Positions 16,665-25,190 of a stretch of 33,061 nucleotides of DNA are shown here, one piece after another. Origin of the DNA: Thermodesulfobacteriota bacterium (GTDB lineage: Bacteria; Desulfobacterota; DSM-4660; Desulfatiglandales; Desulfatiglandaceae); assembly GCA_028278625.1 (NCBI GenBank), contig JANQDY010000025.1, positions 1 through 33,061 on the forward strand. The letters run 5' to 3'. Positions within the stretch are counted from its first letter, which is position 1. Each line of letters begins with the position of its first letter. The position numbers and the translations under genes were made by a program. The notes under the pieces are model-generated. The model had not been told where the DNA came from, ran no database searches, and saw nothing but the letters and a program-made list of their open reading frames with translations.

Positions 16665-19600
16665 ATGGATCCAAGAGATAACCGTGAAGCGTTACTCATG
16701 GATACGATTCACCAGGTACAAATGGCCATAAAGAGCACGGCCTCCTATCCGGAAGATCACCCCACTTCCCGCCAGATTGTTGGCAAGTCCTATGAAACGC
16801 TCACATATCTCCTTAACAAACAGGCAACCTTGACGGTCTGTGTCTTTGGCGACAAGGTGCTGGCGGATGATGTGCCGGTTGATGGTAAAAACACCCTTTA
16901 CGCCACCTTTGCAAAGGATCTCGATCAGAGGGCCATTGATAGCATTACCTTCCACCGCGGATTGTCCCGGAGAGACTTCACCATTTTTCTTAATGCCATG
17001 GGGAAGAGACCCCATATGCTTACCCAAGAGGGTGGGATTCCCTCTATTCTGAAACAGCATGGTGTTTCAAGCATAAAGCTCAATGGGGTCAAGTACGGAA
17101 AGATATCAGAGGGATCACCAGGGATTGAAGATTCCCTTATCGTAGATTATCTCAGGGGCCAAAACGATAGTCTCGGTGACTATGGAGAGCGCTTTCTGTA
17201 TGTCCTTGAACATGACCCAAATAGGATCTCCGGTCTTTTGAATCAGGCAACCGAAGCTGTGGATATCACAGCGGACCCATACAATCAAGCCGCCCGGGCA
17301 AAGGTTGCGGTTGATACCATGAGTCGAGCTGCCACCGAGCTGGTCGCCAGACAGGGGCTCACCTGGGATCAGTTTAAAGATACCATGACCTCCGTCCTGT
17401 CCACGTGCGAGGTGGACATCCTGATAGAGATGTCGCAGGCCATGGAGGTCATGGAGGGAGAAAAGAGTGAGATCATAGATGGCCTGGTCTGTGAGTTCTT
17501 CCATGATGCCATTGCGGACATCTGTGTCGAAGGATACAGACAGCATGGTCAATTGGACGCCAAGTTCGTTGAAGGATTAATCCCCTCTGCCGAGGAGCGG
17601 AAGAAGCTCCTGCCTCATCTGAAAAGTAAGCTGAGGGGATCTGGGCCTATTGATGAGGAAAAGGTCATCAGTGAGCTTTGTTGTGATGAACCGGAAACCG
17701 AAAAGCACCAGGTCGACCATTATCAAGGAGATGTCACGAGCGACGATAACATACAGAAGATTAAAGATGATATCGCCAGGCTGCTGTCAGAGGGGAGGAG
17801 AGATGGGGCCAACGCCATGGTCAGGGAGCTCTCCGAAAAACTGGATGATACCTCGTGGAAGATTCGGAAAAAGGTGGCAGAGAGCCTTCTGGAGGTAACC
17901 TCGCTGCTGGATCAGTTTGACGGGCTCAACGAGAACTTTCGAGACATATCAGTGGGCCTGATCAGGCGGGTGGGAAAGGAAAATCATTGTGATACCTATC
18001 TGACCGTTTCGGAAAACCTTCGCAGGATCGCTACCTCACAGAATCGAATCAATACCTATTTCATCAATGATACCTTGGGCAGCAGATTGTTCGACGGGAA
18101 TAGACTTTCAAGAGACCAGCTCCAGAAGGCCCTGATGGCGCGAAAGAAAAACGGCAGGAGCCTCCAGTACAACCTGGGGGCCCTCAACTATGTTGATGAG
18201 GCGGTGCTCACCCATTTCTTGGCGCAACAGTACCGGGGCTGTCAGACCGTACAGCTTTCTGAGATCCATGATATTTCAGAAAATATCCTCAAGGCCATAC
18301 CCGTCAGATTCATCAAGCGCTACCTGATCCTGCCCTTCAGCTTAGATTCCGGAAATCTCTTTACTGCCACCATGAATCCCAACGACCTGAATGTTTTCAA
18401 CGATATCCGGTTCGTAAGCGGCTACTCGGTGGTTCCCCACCTGGCAGCTGAATACCATCTCCTCAATGCCATCGAGAAATTCTATCGTATCGAACCCACC
18501 GCACCGAATGTCAATCAGGTCATGGAGGCGGAAGACGATCTTGAATTGAGCGAGGAGCAAGAAGTTACCGCTACAGAAGAGCTCAAGGACTCCGATGCCC
18601 CGGTCGTCAGGCTCGTCAATCTGATCATAAAGTCAGCCATCACCCAAAAGGCCAGCGATATCCACATCGAGCCGTACGAAGATGAGCTGCGGGTTCGCTT
18701 CAGAATTGATGGGACCCTCACCACCCTGTTCACCCCTTCTATCAATTACGCCAATGTTATCGCTTCCAGGATCAAGATCATGGCCCGGCTGGATATCTCT
18801 GAGCGACGCCTGCCCCAGGATGGGAGGTTTAGGATCAGGCTCAGCGGCAACCCGGTGGACTTCCGGGTGTCCACCTTTCCCGGGAGCTTTGGAGAAAAGG
18901 TGGTGCTGCGCCTTCTGGATAGGTCAAACCTAATGTTTAACATCGACAAACTGGGACTCAATACCAACGATTTGACCGCCCTTTTGACCGCCATGTATAA
19001 ATCCAAGGGAATGATCCTGGTCACCGGGCCCACGGGGAGCGGAAAGACCACCACTCTCTACTCCATGCTTTACGGGTTGAATGATGGGTCCAGGAATATC
19101 TCAACCGCCGAGGACCCCATCGAGTACAACATGAAAGGGGTCAACCAGTTCCAGATGAAGCCCAAAATCGGATTGGACTTTGCCCGTGCCCTGAGGGCCT
19201 TCCTGAGGCAGGACCCCGACATCATCATGGTGGGGGAGATCAGGGATCTGGAGACTGCGGAGATTGCGGTGAAGGCGGCCCTTACCGGTCACCTCGTCCT
19301 GAGTACCCTCCACACCAACAGCGCCCCTGAGACCATCACAAGGCTACTCGACATGGGCATCGAGCCCTACCTGCTCACCTCCTCGCTGAATCTTATTGTA
19401 GGACAGCGGTTGATGAGAAAGATATGCTCGGCCTGTAAGGCGAAGACCTCAGCCGATGATCTGCACCTGAAGATTCTTAACAGCCATGGATTCGACATCT
19501 CCGGCCATCACCTCTTTAAGGGGGAGGGCTGTGAGCAGTGTAACGATACGGGTTACAAGGGCAGGGTTGCCGTCTATGAGGTCATGCCCCTGTGGCAGGA

Positions 19601-19751
19601 GATCCAGGAGTTAGTTCTCCAGGGAAAATCCTCTGGCGCCATAAGACGGAAGGCAGAGGATCTGGGGCTCGTCTCCATGGCGGAGCAGGGCTTCAACAAG
19701 GTCATAGAAGGGGTCACCGCCCTTGATGAATGGATGAGGACGGTTGCGTAG
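16665..19751 (+). CDS. GspE/PilB-family secretion ATPase with long N-terminal extension
   Basis: This 1028-residue protein starts at ATG 16665 behind AAGGAGG. Residues about 490-625 are an MshEN/GspE-N type domain (SRLFDGNRLSRDQLQKALMA, then VRFIKRYLILPFSL). Residues about 640-1020 are the ATPase: Walker A GPTGSGKTTT with K794, Walker B DPDIIMVGEIRD, LSTLHTNSAPETI, and a zinc-binding tetracysteine set (C921/C924 and C956/C959). Such hexameric ATPases power pseudopilus or type IV pilus assembly. Typical members have about 560 residues, so roughly 480 residues are extra. The extension is helical and repeat-like (for instance MVRELSEKLDDTSWKIRKKV), reminiscent of HEAT-like repeats. No other pilus or secretion gene is in the window, so the machine it serves is unknown. 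Confidence 0.92.
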   Translation: MDPRDNREALLMDTIHQVQMAIKSTASYPEDHPTSRQIVGKSYETLTYLLNKQATLTVCVFGDKVLADDVPVDGKNTLYATFAKDLDQRAIDSITFHRGLSRRDFTIFLNAMGKRPHMLTQEGGIPSILKQHGVSSIKLNGVKYGKISEGSPGIEDSLIVDYLRGQNDSLGDYGERFLYVLEHDPNRISGLLNQATEAVDITADPYNQAARAKVAVDTMSRAATELVARQGLTWDQFKDTMTSVLSTCEVDILIEMSQAMEVMEGEKSEIIDGLVCEFFHDAIADICVEGYRQHGQLDAKFVEGLIPSAEERKKLLPHLKSKLRGSGPIDEEKVISELCCDEPETEKHQVDHYQGDVTSDDNIQKIKDDIARLLSEGRRDGANAMVRELSEKLDDTSWKIRKKVAESLLEVTSLLDQFDGLNENFRDISVGLIRRVGKENHCDTYLTVSENLRRIATSQNRINTYFINDTLGSRLFDGNRLSRDQLQKALMARKKNGRSLQYNLGALNYVDEAVLTHFLAQQYRGCQTVQLSEIHDISENILKAIPVRFIKRYLILPFSLDSGNLFTATMNPNDLNVFNDIRFVSGYSVVPHLAAEYHLLNAIEKFYRIEPTAPNVNQVMEAEDDLELSEEQEVTATEELKDSDAPVVRLVNLIIKSAITQKASDIHIEPYEDELRVRFRIDGTLTTLFTPSINYANVIASRIKIMARLDISERRLPQDGRFRIRLSGNPVDFRVSTFPGSFGEKVVLRLLDRSNLMFNIDKLGLNTNDLTALLTAMYKSKGMILVTGPTGSGKTTTLYSMLYGLNDGSRNISTAEDPIEYNMKGVNQFQMKPKIGLDFARALRAFLRQDPDIIMVGEIRDLETAEIAVKAALTGHLVLSTLHTNSAPETITRLLDMGIEPYLLTSSLNLIVGQRLMRKICSACKAKTSADDLHLKILNSHGFDISGHHLFKGEGCEQCNDTGYKGRVAVYEVMPLWQEIQELVLQGKSSGAIRRKAEDLGLVSMAEQGFNKVIEGVTALDEWMRTVA

Positions 19752-19825
19752 AAGAGAAAGCGTATGTCTTGGGCCCTTTGCTGCAGGAATCAGTGGATCG
19801 TTTTCATCTTTCCTGGTGGACAGTA

Positions 19826-20257
19826 TCAGTCAGGATATCGCTTAAGGTATCGGCGAATCGCATCTATGAAGGTTCGAAAATCCCCTAATCGCTTCTTGAA
19901 TACCGCAAAAGTTATGGTGTCGTCGACACCGTCATACCCGTGGACAATCAGGTTGCGGTACCGGGCCATTGATTTGAAGGTTTCGACCCTGGATTTCGGA
20001 ACGATGCCTGCATTCCCCAGGATTTCAAAACAACCGGCATAGGTTTCGGGTTCCGGTAAGTCCAGGCCGCCTACCAAGTGACGGCAAATGTCCACCATCT
20101 GCTCGATACACAGTTCGATGTTTCGTTCAATGAAGCGCTTAAAAACAATATTCCGGGAGAACGCCTGAAATGTGGGCGGCGCTTCGGCCGCATTGATTTC
20201 CCGTAGGAACTGCTCGATTCTTTTGAGCTTGCGTGTTATGAGCTTTTTGTCAATCAT
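19826..20257 (-). CDS. hepT: HepT-like RNase/toxin (HEPN family)
   Basis: This 143-residue all-helical protein has the HEPN ribonuclease motif in MARYRNLIVHGYDG, that is R-x4-H-x-Y, near residue 105. The family comprises toxins of MNT-HEPN systems whose activity is blocked by the paired nucleotidyltransferase. I start it at ATG 20257, which overlaps the last 8 bases of the upstream mntA-like gene; a TTG two codons earlier is also possible. The catalytic Arg, His and Tyr are all present, so it looks active. Confidence 0.87.
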   Translation of the reverse strand: MIDKKLITRKLKRIEQFLREINAAEAPPTFQAFSRNIVFKRFIERNIELCIEQMVDICRHLVGGLDLPEPETYAGCFEILGNAGIVPKSRVETFKSMARYRNLIVHGYDGVDDTITFAVFKKRLGDFRTFIDAIRRYLKRYPD

Positions 20258-20621
20258 TTTCAAGGGGTGCCGTCAAATATCGGTAAGTGTCATAATCGAT
20301 CATGGTCTTTTCCCTAAACTCTCGATATTTGACCGGATCCTTGATCAGCAGCCGGATGCCTTCCTTGAAGATCTGATGCCGCAGGAATGCCGAAGCTCGG
20401 TTAAGGACAACCAGATCGACTTCCTTTTGAGCCGCGTTGCTCAGATGGTTAATCATATCCAGTAATTCAAGACCTTCGGGCGGTTCATAAAAGCAGGCGG
20501 CCAAATCCAAGTCGCTGTCATGCGCGGCGCGGTTTGCGGCGTAGGAACCGAAGATCAGTGCAAAACAGATGTTATCGTCCCTGGACAGGCAGGCTTTAAG
20601 ATCCTGAAATTCGGAATCCAT
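20250..20621 (-). CDS. mntA: MntA-like nucleotidyltransferase antitoxin
   Basis: This 123-residue minimal nucleotidyltransferase has LIFGSYAANRAAHDSDLDLA, the GS...D-x-D active-site signature, and a later acidic EVDLVVL that supplies the third metal-binding Asp. MntA proteins neutralise HepT by AMPylating its active-site tyrosine. I start it at ATG 20621 (MDSEFQDLK); the frame runs upstream to 20786, but those codons have no family likeness. The start lacks a clear ribosome binding site. It overlaps hepT by 8 bases, so the two are coupled. Confidence 0.87.
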   Translation of the reverse strand: MDSEFQDLKACLSRDDNICFALIFGSYAANRAAHDSDLDLAACFYEPPEGLELLDMINHLSNAAQKEVDLVVLNRASAFLRHQIFKEGIRLLIKDPVKYREFREKTMIDYDTYRYLTAPLEND

Positions 20622-20832
20622 GGTGGACACGCATTTTTTTTTCAGATTTTCGAAAATAAGACTTTCAACAATACAAGAGCTATTTCCAGTATCGCAGATC
20701 AATTGATTATGAGTCAACCCTGCAATTGGTCCCTGGGGGCCTGGGCCGCATCCATTTGCTGGCAGGGTTTTGAAAGATCCATCCACATTCGATTAGGCGG
20801 TGGTTATGGATGCGGCATGGGTTCCAACGGGG

Positions 20833-20858
20833 GGTTCCCACGGGGGAGCGTGGGAACC
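20833..20858. repeat. REP-like palindrome (GGTTCCCACG hairpin)
   Basis: GGTTCCCACG (20833-20842), a six-base loop GGGGAG, and CGTGGGAACC (20849-20858) form a perfect 10-bp hairpin. Similar GTTCCCACG...CGTGGGAAC palindromes are known as dispersed REP-like elements in many proteobacteria. It has no T-run, so it is not a standard terminator. Only one copy is in this window. Confidence 0.6.
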
Positions 20859-20881
20859 GGGATTGGCGTTGGTCTGGGTGT

Positions 20882-20980
20882 TTAGAGAGTTGCCGCAATC
20901 ACCATTTTCTGAACCTGGCTGGTCCCTTCGTATATCCAGGTGATTTCGGCATCGCGCAACATCCGTTTCACTGGATATTC
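20882..20980 (-). pseudogene. C-terminal remnant of an acyl-CoA dehydrogenase
   Basis: Reading the minus strand from 20980 to the TAA at 20882 gives EYPVKRMLRDAEITWIYE followed by GTSQVQKMVIAATL and a stop. This is the unmistakable C-terminal end of an acyl-CoA dehydrogenase, with the catalytic Glu in IYEGT. An in-frame stop lies immediately upstream, and the adjoining frame (to about 21090) encodes a different sequence that I do not recognise. About 32 codons of a normal 380-residue gene survive. Confidence 0.85.
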
Positions 20981-21079
20981 TTACACATACCGGCATCCAT
21001 GGCTTCTACTCCAGTTTCATGCAATGCCTCGTGAACACGTTCTCGACAGTCAATCATATCTGCCACCTTATCGCGTTCT

Positions 21080-21779
21080 ATGAGCCCTTCCGCGGGCAGA
21101 CAGGAAATATGTGTGATATATGATCGCGCGAAGGTATCCATGATGCACACCCCTGGCGGCAGTGGTAAGAAGAATCCGGGATTTAAGAAGTCTCTGGAAT
21201 TTGACGCGGATAATGATCGCATTAAAGAAATATGTAGGTTTTATCGTCCACCACTTGAGGCGGAGGTCAGCGAGCTTGCCACAATAAACATATCCGAATC
21301 ATGGCCGTTCACACCAAATCCAAAGGAATTTTCAGCGCCGCGGATTTGATTCATTGGGAAAGAGAAAACAGCCGTGATCGGCGGAAACTCTTTGCGGAAT
21401 GCAGGGCACGAGGTTCTTGTGATGGGCGATACCAATGATGGCCCTGGAATGGATCATTACGAATTTTAGTTCGGTCGGAGTGCCGTAGAGATCGTCATGG
21501 GGAGCTTGTATGCGCCGGAGCGGATTCTGAGGAGCCATGTGGGTCGCTCCAAATGGGGGAAATGGGGGTGGAGCCTTCATCAACAAGATTCAAGGACCGA
21601 TTTACGGAGACCCCGGTCAATGTGTTGATCGATCAATCCTTGTTTCAAATGGGCTGAAGGTTACAGGGGATGGACATACAGTCTGGAATCCTTTCCAGGT
21701 TGACAAGGCTAAGGGTGGCAAAGGTGCACTACTAAACGCCTCGGATCATTTTCCGGTGGGTATTGGCCTGGAAATCTGA
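21080..21779 (+). pseudogene. Decayed endonuclease/exonuclease/phosphatase family gene
   Basis: Pieces in changing frames read like one EEP-family protein: RIKEICRFYRPPLEAEV (near 21220), VHTKSKGIFSAADLIHWERE (from 21307), HEVLVMGDTNDGPGMDHYEF with a TAG stop at 21467-21469, FGRSAVEIVMG, FKDRFTETPVNVLIDQ (from 21589), then LVSNGLKVTGDGHTVWNPFQ and NASDHFPVGIGLEI to TGA 21777-21779. The GDxND and SDHFP motifs are the metal-site signatures of this nuclease/phosphatase fold. At least four frame changes plus one stop rule out a working gene. The boundary at the 5' end is uncertain. Confidence 0.8.
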
Positions 21780-22116
21780 TCCGATCTTTGAAGCATGCCA
21801 GAACGAATCGGAACCAGCTATTGCGGAGTATCTGGTATGTGATAATACAAGAATGTTTGAGTTGGCTGCCACCTCTATTTTACGTCTAGGATTTCCTACC
21901 GAGGGACCACAATATGTTGTGGTGGCAGTCAAATGCCTCTTACTTGTGATTATGTCAAGCAGTCTGGAATTATGTTGCGACATTGTTTATGTTGCATCTC
22001 CCTCAAATGGCTTACAATTTTTCCGTCGAATGCCGGTGGCCACGGGATCGGATGTGTATCAGATGACGTGATAATCGTATTTGGACTCAGGCTCCCCAAT
22101 GTGATAAAATGAAAAT
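21780..22116. other. Intergenic region, nothing recognised
   Basis: This lies between the decayed nuclease gene and the TPR gene. A 102-codon frame crosses it, but it has no family likeness and overlaps the pseudogene end. It is probably more decayed DNA. Confidence 0.4.
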
Positions 22117-22872
22117 ATGAAACCACACCACCCCAGAGACAAAATGAAAAGATTCGAGGATGTACCATTTCGTGTTCTCGTAAAAGATGACAGGGAACTT
22201 TCTGCTCTTCGTGCCGAATACACTTCGGTTAGCGCGAATGAACGGCGCAAGGCAGCTGATTGGGAATACCATTCTCAGATTTCGGTTGATATCGTAAACA
22301 ATGCATTAGCGAAGAGTGCCCAATCTGGCCTCGAAACTTCAGCTTGGCTGCCTGGAATTACCCCCCTTGCCATAGATCCATTGTATGCCCCTGCCATCCT
22401 GACAGTCGGTTCCATCGAATATCAGATTGGGCGTGTTGACGAAGCGATGAAGCTTTTTCTCACCCTTACGACGTTGCCAAAGGATGAGGAAGACCTGACG
22501 ACTATCATAGACAAGGCGGGTGATTTTCTGATTGATCGAGAAGATTACGAGAATGCTCTTGCCCTCTATTCTACCGCTGAAAAAGCCTTTCCGGATGAAG
22601 TGGTATATCTCATCGGATCGGGATATTGCCTTGGAAAGCTTGGCCGCAATGAGGAATCTGTAGAGAAACACGCTCGCGCAGATGCCTTGGAACCGGGCAA
22701 CTACGAGCACCTAAATGATTTGGGGTACTCATTGTTTGAGGCAGGAAGGTTTGACGAAGCAAAAGAAATTTTGGAGAAGTCAATTTCCCTTGCTCCCCCG
22801 GATTATGAATTTCCACGTAACAATTTAGCCGAATTGCAGAAGCGGAGGGCGGAAGAAGAAATCACCGACTGA
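22117..22872 (+). CDS. Tetratricopeptide-repeat protein
   Basis: This 251-residue protein has TPR-like helices in its second half: ILTVGSIEYQIGRVDEAMKL, FLIDREDYENALALYSTAEK, LIGSGYCLGKLGRNEESVEK and LGYSLFEAGRFDEAKEILEK are four consecutive repeats at about 90-235. The first 85 residues are unrelated and may bind a partner. It has no signal peptide or membrane segment, so it is cytoplasmic. Two starts are possible (ATG 22117 or ATG 22144), neither with a good ribosome binding site. TPR proteins are scaffolds, so no reaction can be assigned. A tiny membrane-protein gene follows after 13 bases. Confidence 0.8.
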   Translation: MKPHHPRDKMKRFEDVPFRVLVKDDRELSALRAEYTSVSANERRKAADWEYHSQISVDIVNNALAKSAQSGLETSAWLPGITPLAIDPLYAPAILTVGSIEYQIGRVDEAMKLFLTLTTLPKDEEDLTTIIDKAGDFLIDREDYENALALYSTAEKAFPDEVVYLIGSGYCLGKLGRNEESVEKHARADALEPGNYEHLNDLGYSLFEAGRFDEAKEILEKSISLAPPDYEFPRNNLAELQKRRAEEEITD

Positions 22873-22885
22873 TGGCGGAGCAGCA

Positions 22886-22972
22886 ATGACAAAATTGAGT
22901 AAGATAGTCTTTCTGATTCTTTTGGCCTTTCTCATCTTAGCCTATGTCTTTCGTCAGCTTTCTTGGAATTAA
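22886..22972 (+). CDS. Small single-pass membrane protein, 28 residues
   Basis: ATG 22886 to TAA 22972 encodes MTKLSKIVFLILLAFLILAY followed by VFRQLSWN. A basic N-terminus, one 16-18 residue hydrophobic helix and a short polar tail give an N-in membrane topology. GGAG lies 5 bases before the ATG, and the gene begins 13 bases after the TPR gene stop, so it is probably in the same transcript. It has no known family that I can name. Small one-helix proteins often modulate a larger membrane partner. Confidence 0.55.
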   Translation: MTKLSKIVFLILLAFLILAYVFRQLSWN

Positions 22973-23152
22973 GCGGATTTTCCCTTTCCAGAGGAGCGTC
23001 AGATTAGACCGAAGCTTATTTGGCCGAAACAACGCAAACCGGCCTTAACCCGTCTTTCGCAATTCGGCACCCGCCTTGGGGTAAATGAAAACACATACCC
23101 GGGTTTCAAAAGGTTGGCACAACAGATTGTCAGCTCGCTTTTTAAGCGTGGG

Positions 23153-23341
23153 CTAAATTTGCCCCGACCTGGGCGGTAACTGATCAGGCAACCTGAATCG
23201 TAATTGTGCCAGAAGAAGCTTTTGAACTTTGTCCGTCGATTCATCATGTGGCAGAATCAGATGTCGCCCATCTGTGGTGGGTAAGTGGACATCGGCCATT
23301 TGCATGGTTGAAAAGTTTTCTAGTGTTGCCCGGGCGGTCAT
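23153..23341 (-). pseudogene. C-terminal fragment of a transposase (IS1634-like)
   Basis: The minus-strand frame reads ADVHLPTTDGRHLILPHDES and then KLLLAQLRFRLPDQLPPRSG before its stop. This matches the C-terminal signature (DVHLPTTDGR ... LPxQPPP) that I recall from a DDE transposase group related to IS1634; the exact family is from memory. The catalytic domain is absent. Sequence to either side does not continue the frame, so it is a leftover tail. Confidence 0.6.
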
Positions 23342-23787
23342 TCATAGCTCCGCTTGTTTTGCTTTGTTTGAGCATCACGAATACTCAAATTTACTTTGAG
23401 GAAAGCCCCTGACACGGAAGCTATGAGATGGATTGAAAACCTGTACGCATAAAGAGAAATGGGGTGGAACAAAAGCCGTTTCCACCCCAGATTATGGTCA
23501 AGTGATATTGAGTTCTTGTCTGTAATTTTATAATATTTCAGGTTAGTTGGAGATATGTCAAGAATTTCTCAAAAAACCTTCACCACAACATCTTGTATAG
23601 CCCCACAAAGAATGGAGATCCGCAAAAACACCTACATTGCTTGTGATTGCCTATGGCATTCTTGAAATTTTGGATCGGTCCAGACTCAAGAGTAGGATAA
23701 TAATCCTTTTGAAGAACCTGGTCTTCCCTTTTGGGTGGACACATGATCTCCCGGCCCGCGGGGAGGCGGGTCAGTGTTGGTTGAAGG
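23342..23787. other. Intergenic region beside the transposase tail
   Basis: No gene is supported. An inverted repeat, GGGGTGGAA (23461-23469) and TTCCACCCC (23480-23488) around a 10-base loop, could be a hairpin or part of insertion-sequence debris; it lacks a good T-run on either side. Confidence 0.4.
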
Positions 23788-24432
23788 TTACCCAATGATC
23801 ACCACGCCAGCCAGGATTGCGTGGGGTGCGTCATCTATCTTTGAATTAGTACCGATCGGATAAACATCCCATCCTGCAGCGGCAGTCATCCGGTACACAT
23901 TGATACCAACCGCTTCCATCGATGGCCGGGCCATGAGCGCAAATTTGCAGGCTTCACCGTCGAGTACCTGACATCCCTTGTCGAAGCCGCAGAAAATACT
24001 CCGACACGATCCGGCCCCCAGGCCAAACGACAGGTAATGTCCGTTATAAAATGCCAGAGATTCAATCCGACTGACGATCTCGTAGATCGATCTGAAAGCG
24101 GCTCTTCTCTCCTTGTCCGCACGGTCTCTCAGAAGGAGTTCGGTCGGAAAATCTCTGACAAAAAAAACGGCCGAGTCGTACCCCTGCAGGTACTCCTTAA
24201 ACTCAGAAGGTTTAGGCGAATGTGGTGGACAATGGGCACACATGCCGTAACCGGCGCATCGTGGGATACGACATTTCACGAAGACCGCATTTTCCACTGG
24301 TATTTCTGAAACGTGAACGATCTTGGCCTTGTTCGCCCCAAAGTCAATAGCCTTTCGGCGGTACTTCTCCAAATCATCTTTCAGTCGAGATTGCCTGTAT
24401 TTCGGGGCAACTTTTTCTGTACGAGTTGTCAC
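23788..24432 (-). CDS. DUF2284 predicted metal-binding protein
   Basis: This 214-residue soluble protein is rich in cysteine in the DUF2284 pattern: CRIPRCAGYGMCAHCPPHSP near residues 54-73 and GAGSCRSIFCGFDKGCQVLD with later EACKF. The clusters suggest an iron-sulfur or other metal site, and the family is common in anaerobes, but its reaction is unknown. The start is GTG 24432, chosen because AAAGGAGG lies 7 bases upstream. It stands alone with debris on both sides. Confidence 0.85.
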   Translation of the reverse strand: MTTRTEKVAPKYRQSRLKDDLEKYRRKAIDFGANKAKIVHVSEIPVENAVFVKCRIPRCAGYGMCAHCPPHSPKPSEFKEYLQGYDSAVFFVRDFPTELLLRDRADKERRAAFRSIYEIVSRIESLAFYNGHYLSFGLGAGSCRSIFCGFDKGCQVLDGEACKFALMARPSMEAVGINVYRMTAAAGWDVYPIGTNSKIDDAPHAILAGVVIIG

Positions 24433-25190
24433 AAAGGGCCTCCTTTAATGTATTTCTGTAAGAGTTTGGGTTCCCGCAGCATAAACAATGGATTGGAAAG
24501 CACTCGAATGTTGAACATAACTTGCATGATTATTGAGCACCGCCATCATCAAAAATGCCATTGGCATGTTTAACGTGAATTGTCAAGAAGCCCGCCTGGA
24601 GTTTAGGAAGCCGGATACTACATATTGTGTCCGCTTTTCAGCTGTCAAGAATGTGATAGATTGAGAGACCAACAATAATCGGCGATGGCAAAATCTTTTG
24701 AGATCCATTGCTTACCACAAGCGCGATCGATTCAAACCGCCGTTCTTGATGTCACGATATCTTGTGCCATGCCATTTACGATCAATTTCCAAAAAATCTA
24801 GCATGCCACAATTTCTGATGCAAACAGAAATGTAACAGTCCCAGATAAGCTCCGATCTTTCTACTGATGAACATTGGGGGAGGGTTAGAGTCCAGTTTGG
24901 GCGCTGACGTTCACCACCATGATTATACATGAAGCTGCTATATATATGGAATTATTTCAATAACTAGCCAAGCACAATATACAGTGGTCGGTCCCAGAAT
25001 GGTAAGGCTCAGAAATGCTCTGCTCCATCGAATTTTGTGCGATTTGAAACTCAAGGATTATTATCCGAAAATAAAGTTTTCAAAGGCCAAAATAGTCAAG
25101 GATACTGATACAATTGTTCATTGATAAGGGAACGGAATCTTTGAAATAGCCGGGCGAAAGCATTCGGTTCCAGCCCGGCCGTTCGTTATG
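24433..25190. other. Long intergenic region, no clear gene
   Basis: About 760 bases of AT-rich DNA. A 41-codon frame at 24999-25124 (MVRLRNALLHRILCDLKLKD...) has a plausible start but no ribosome binding site or known relative; I do not call it. A 72-codon minus frame at 24712-24930 is also unsupported. There is no tRNA, repeat array or insertion-sequence end that I can recognise. Confidence 0.4.

Noticed and set aside
21763..22071. A 102-codon plus-strand frame after the decayed nuclease gene
   Set aside because: It overlaps the pseudogene end, has no family likeness, and its composition is that of noncoding DNA.
23580..23795. A 71-codon minus-strand frame beside the DUF2284 gene
   Set aside because: It has no family likeness or start signal and overlaps the DUF2284 3' end.
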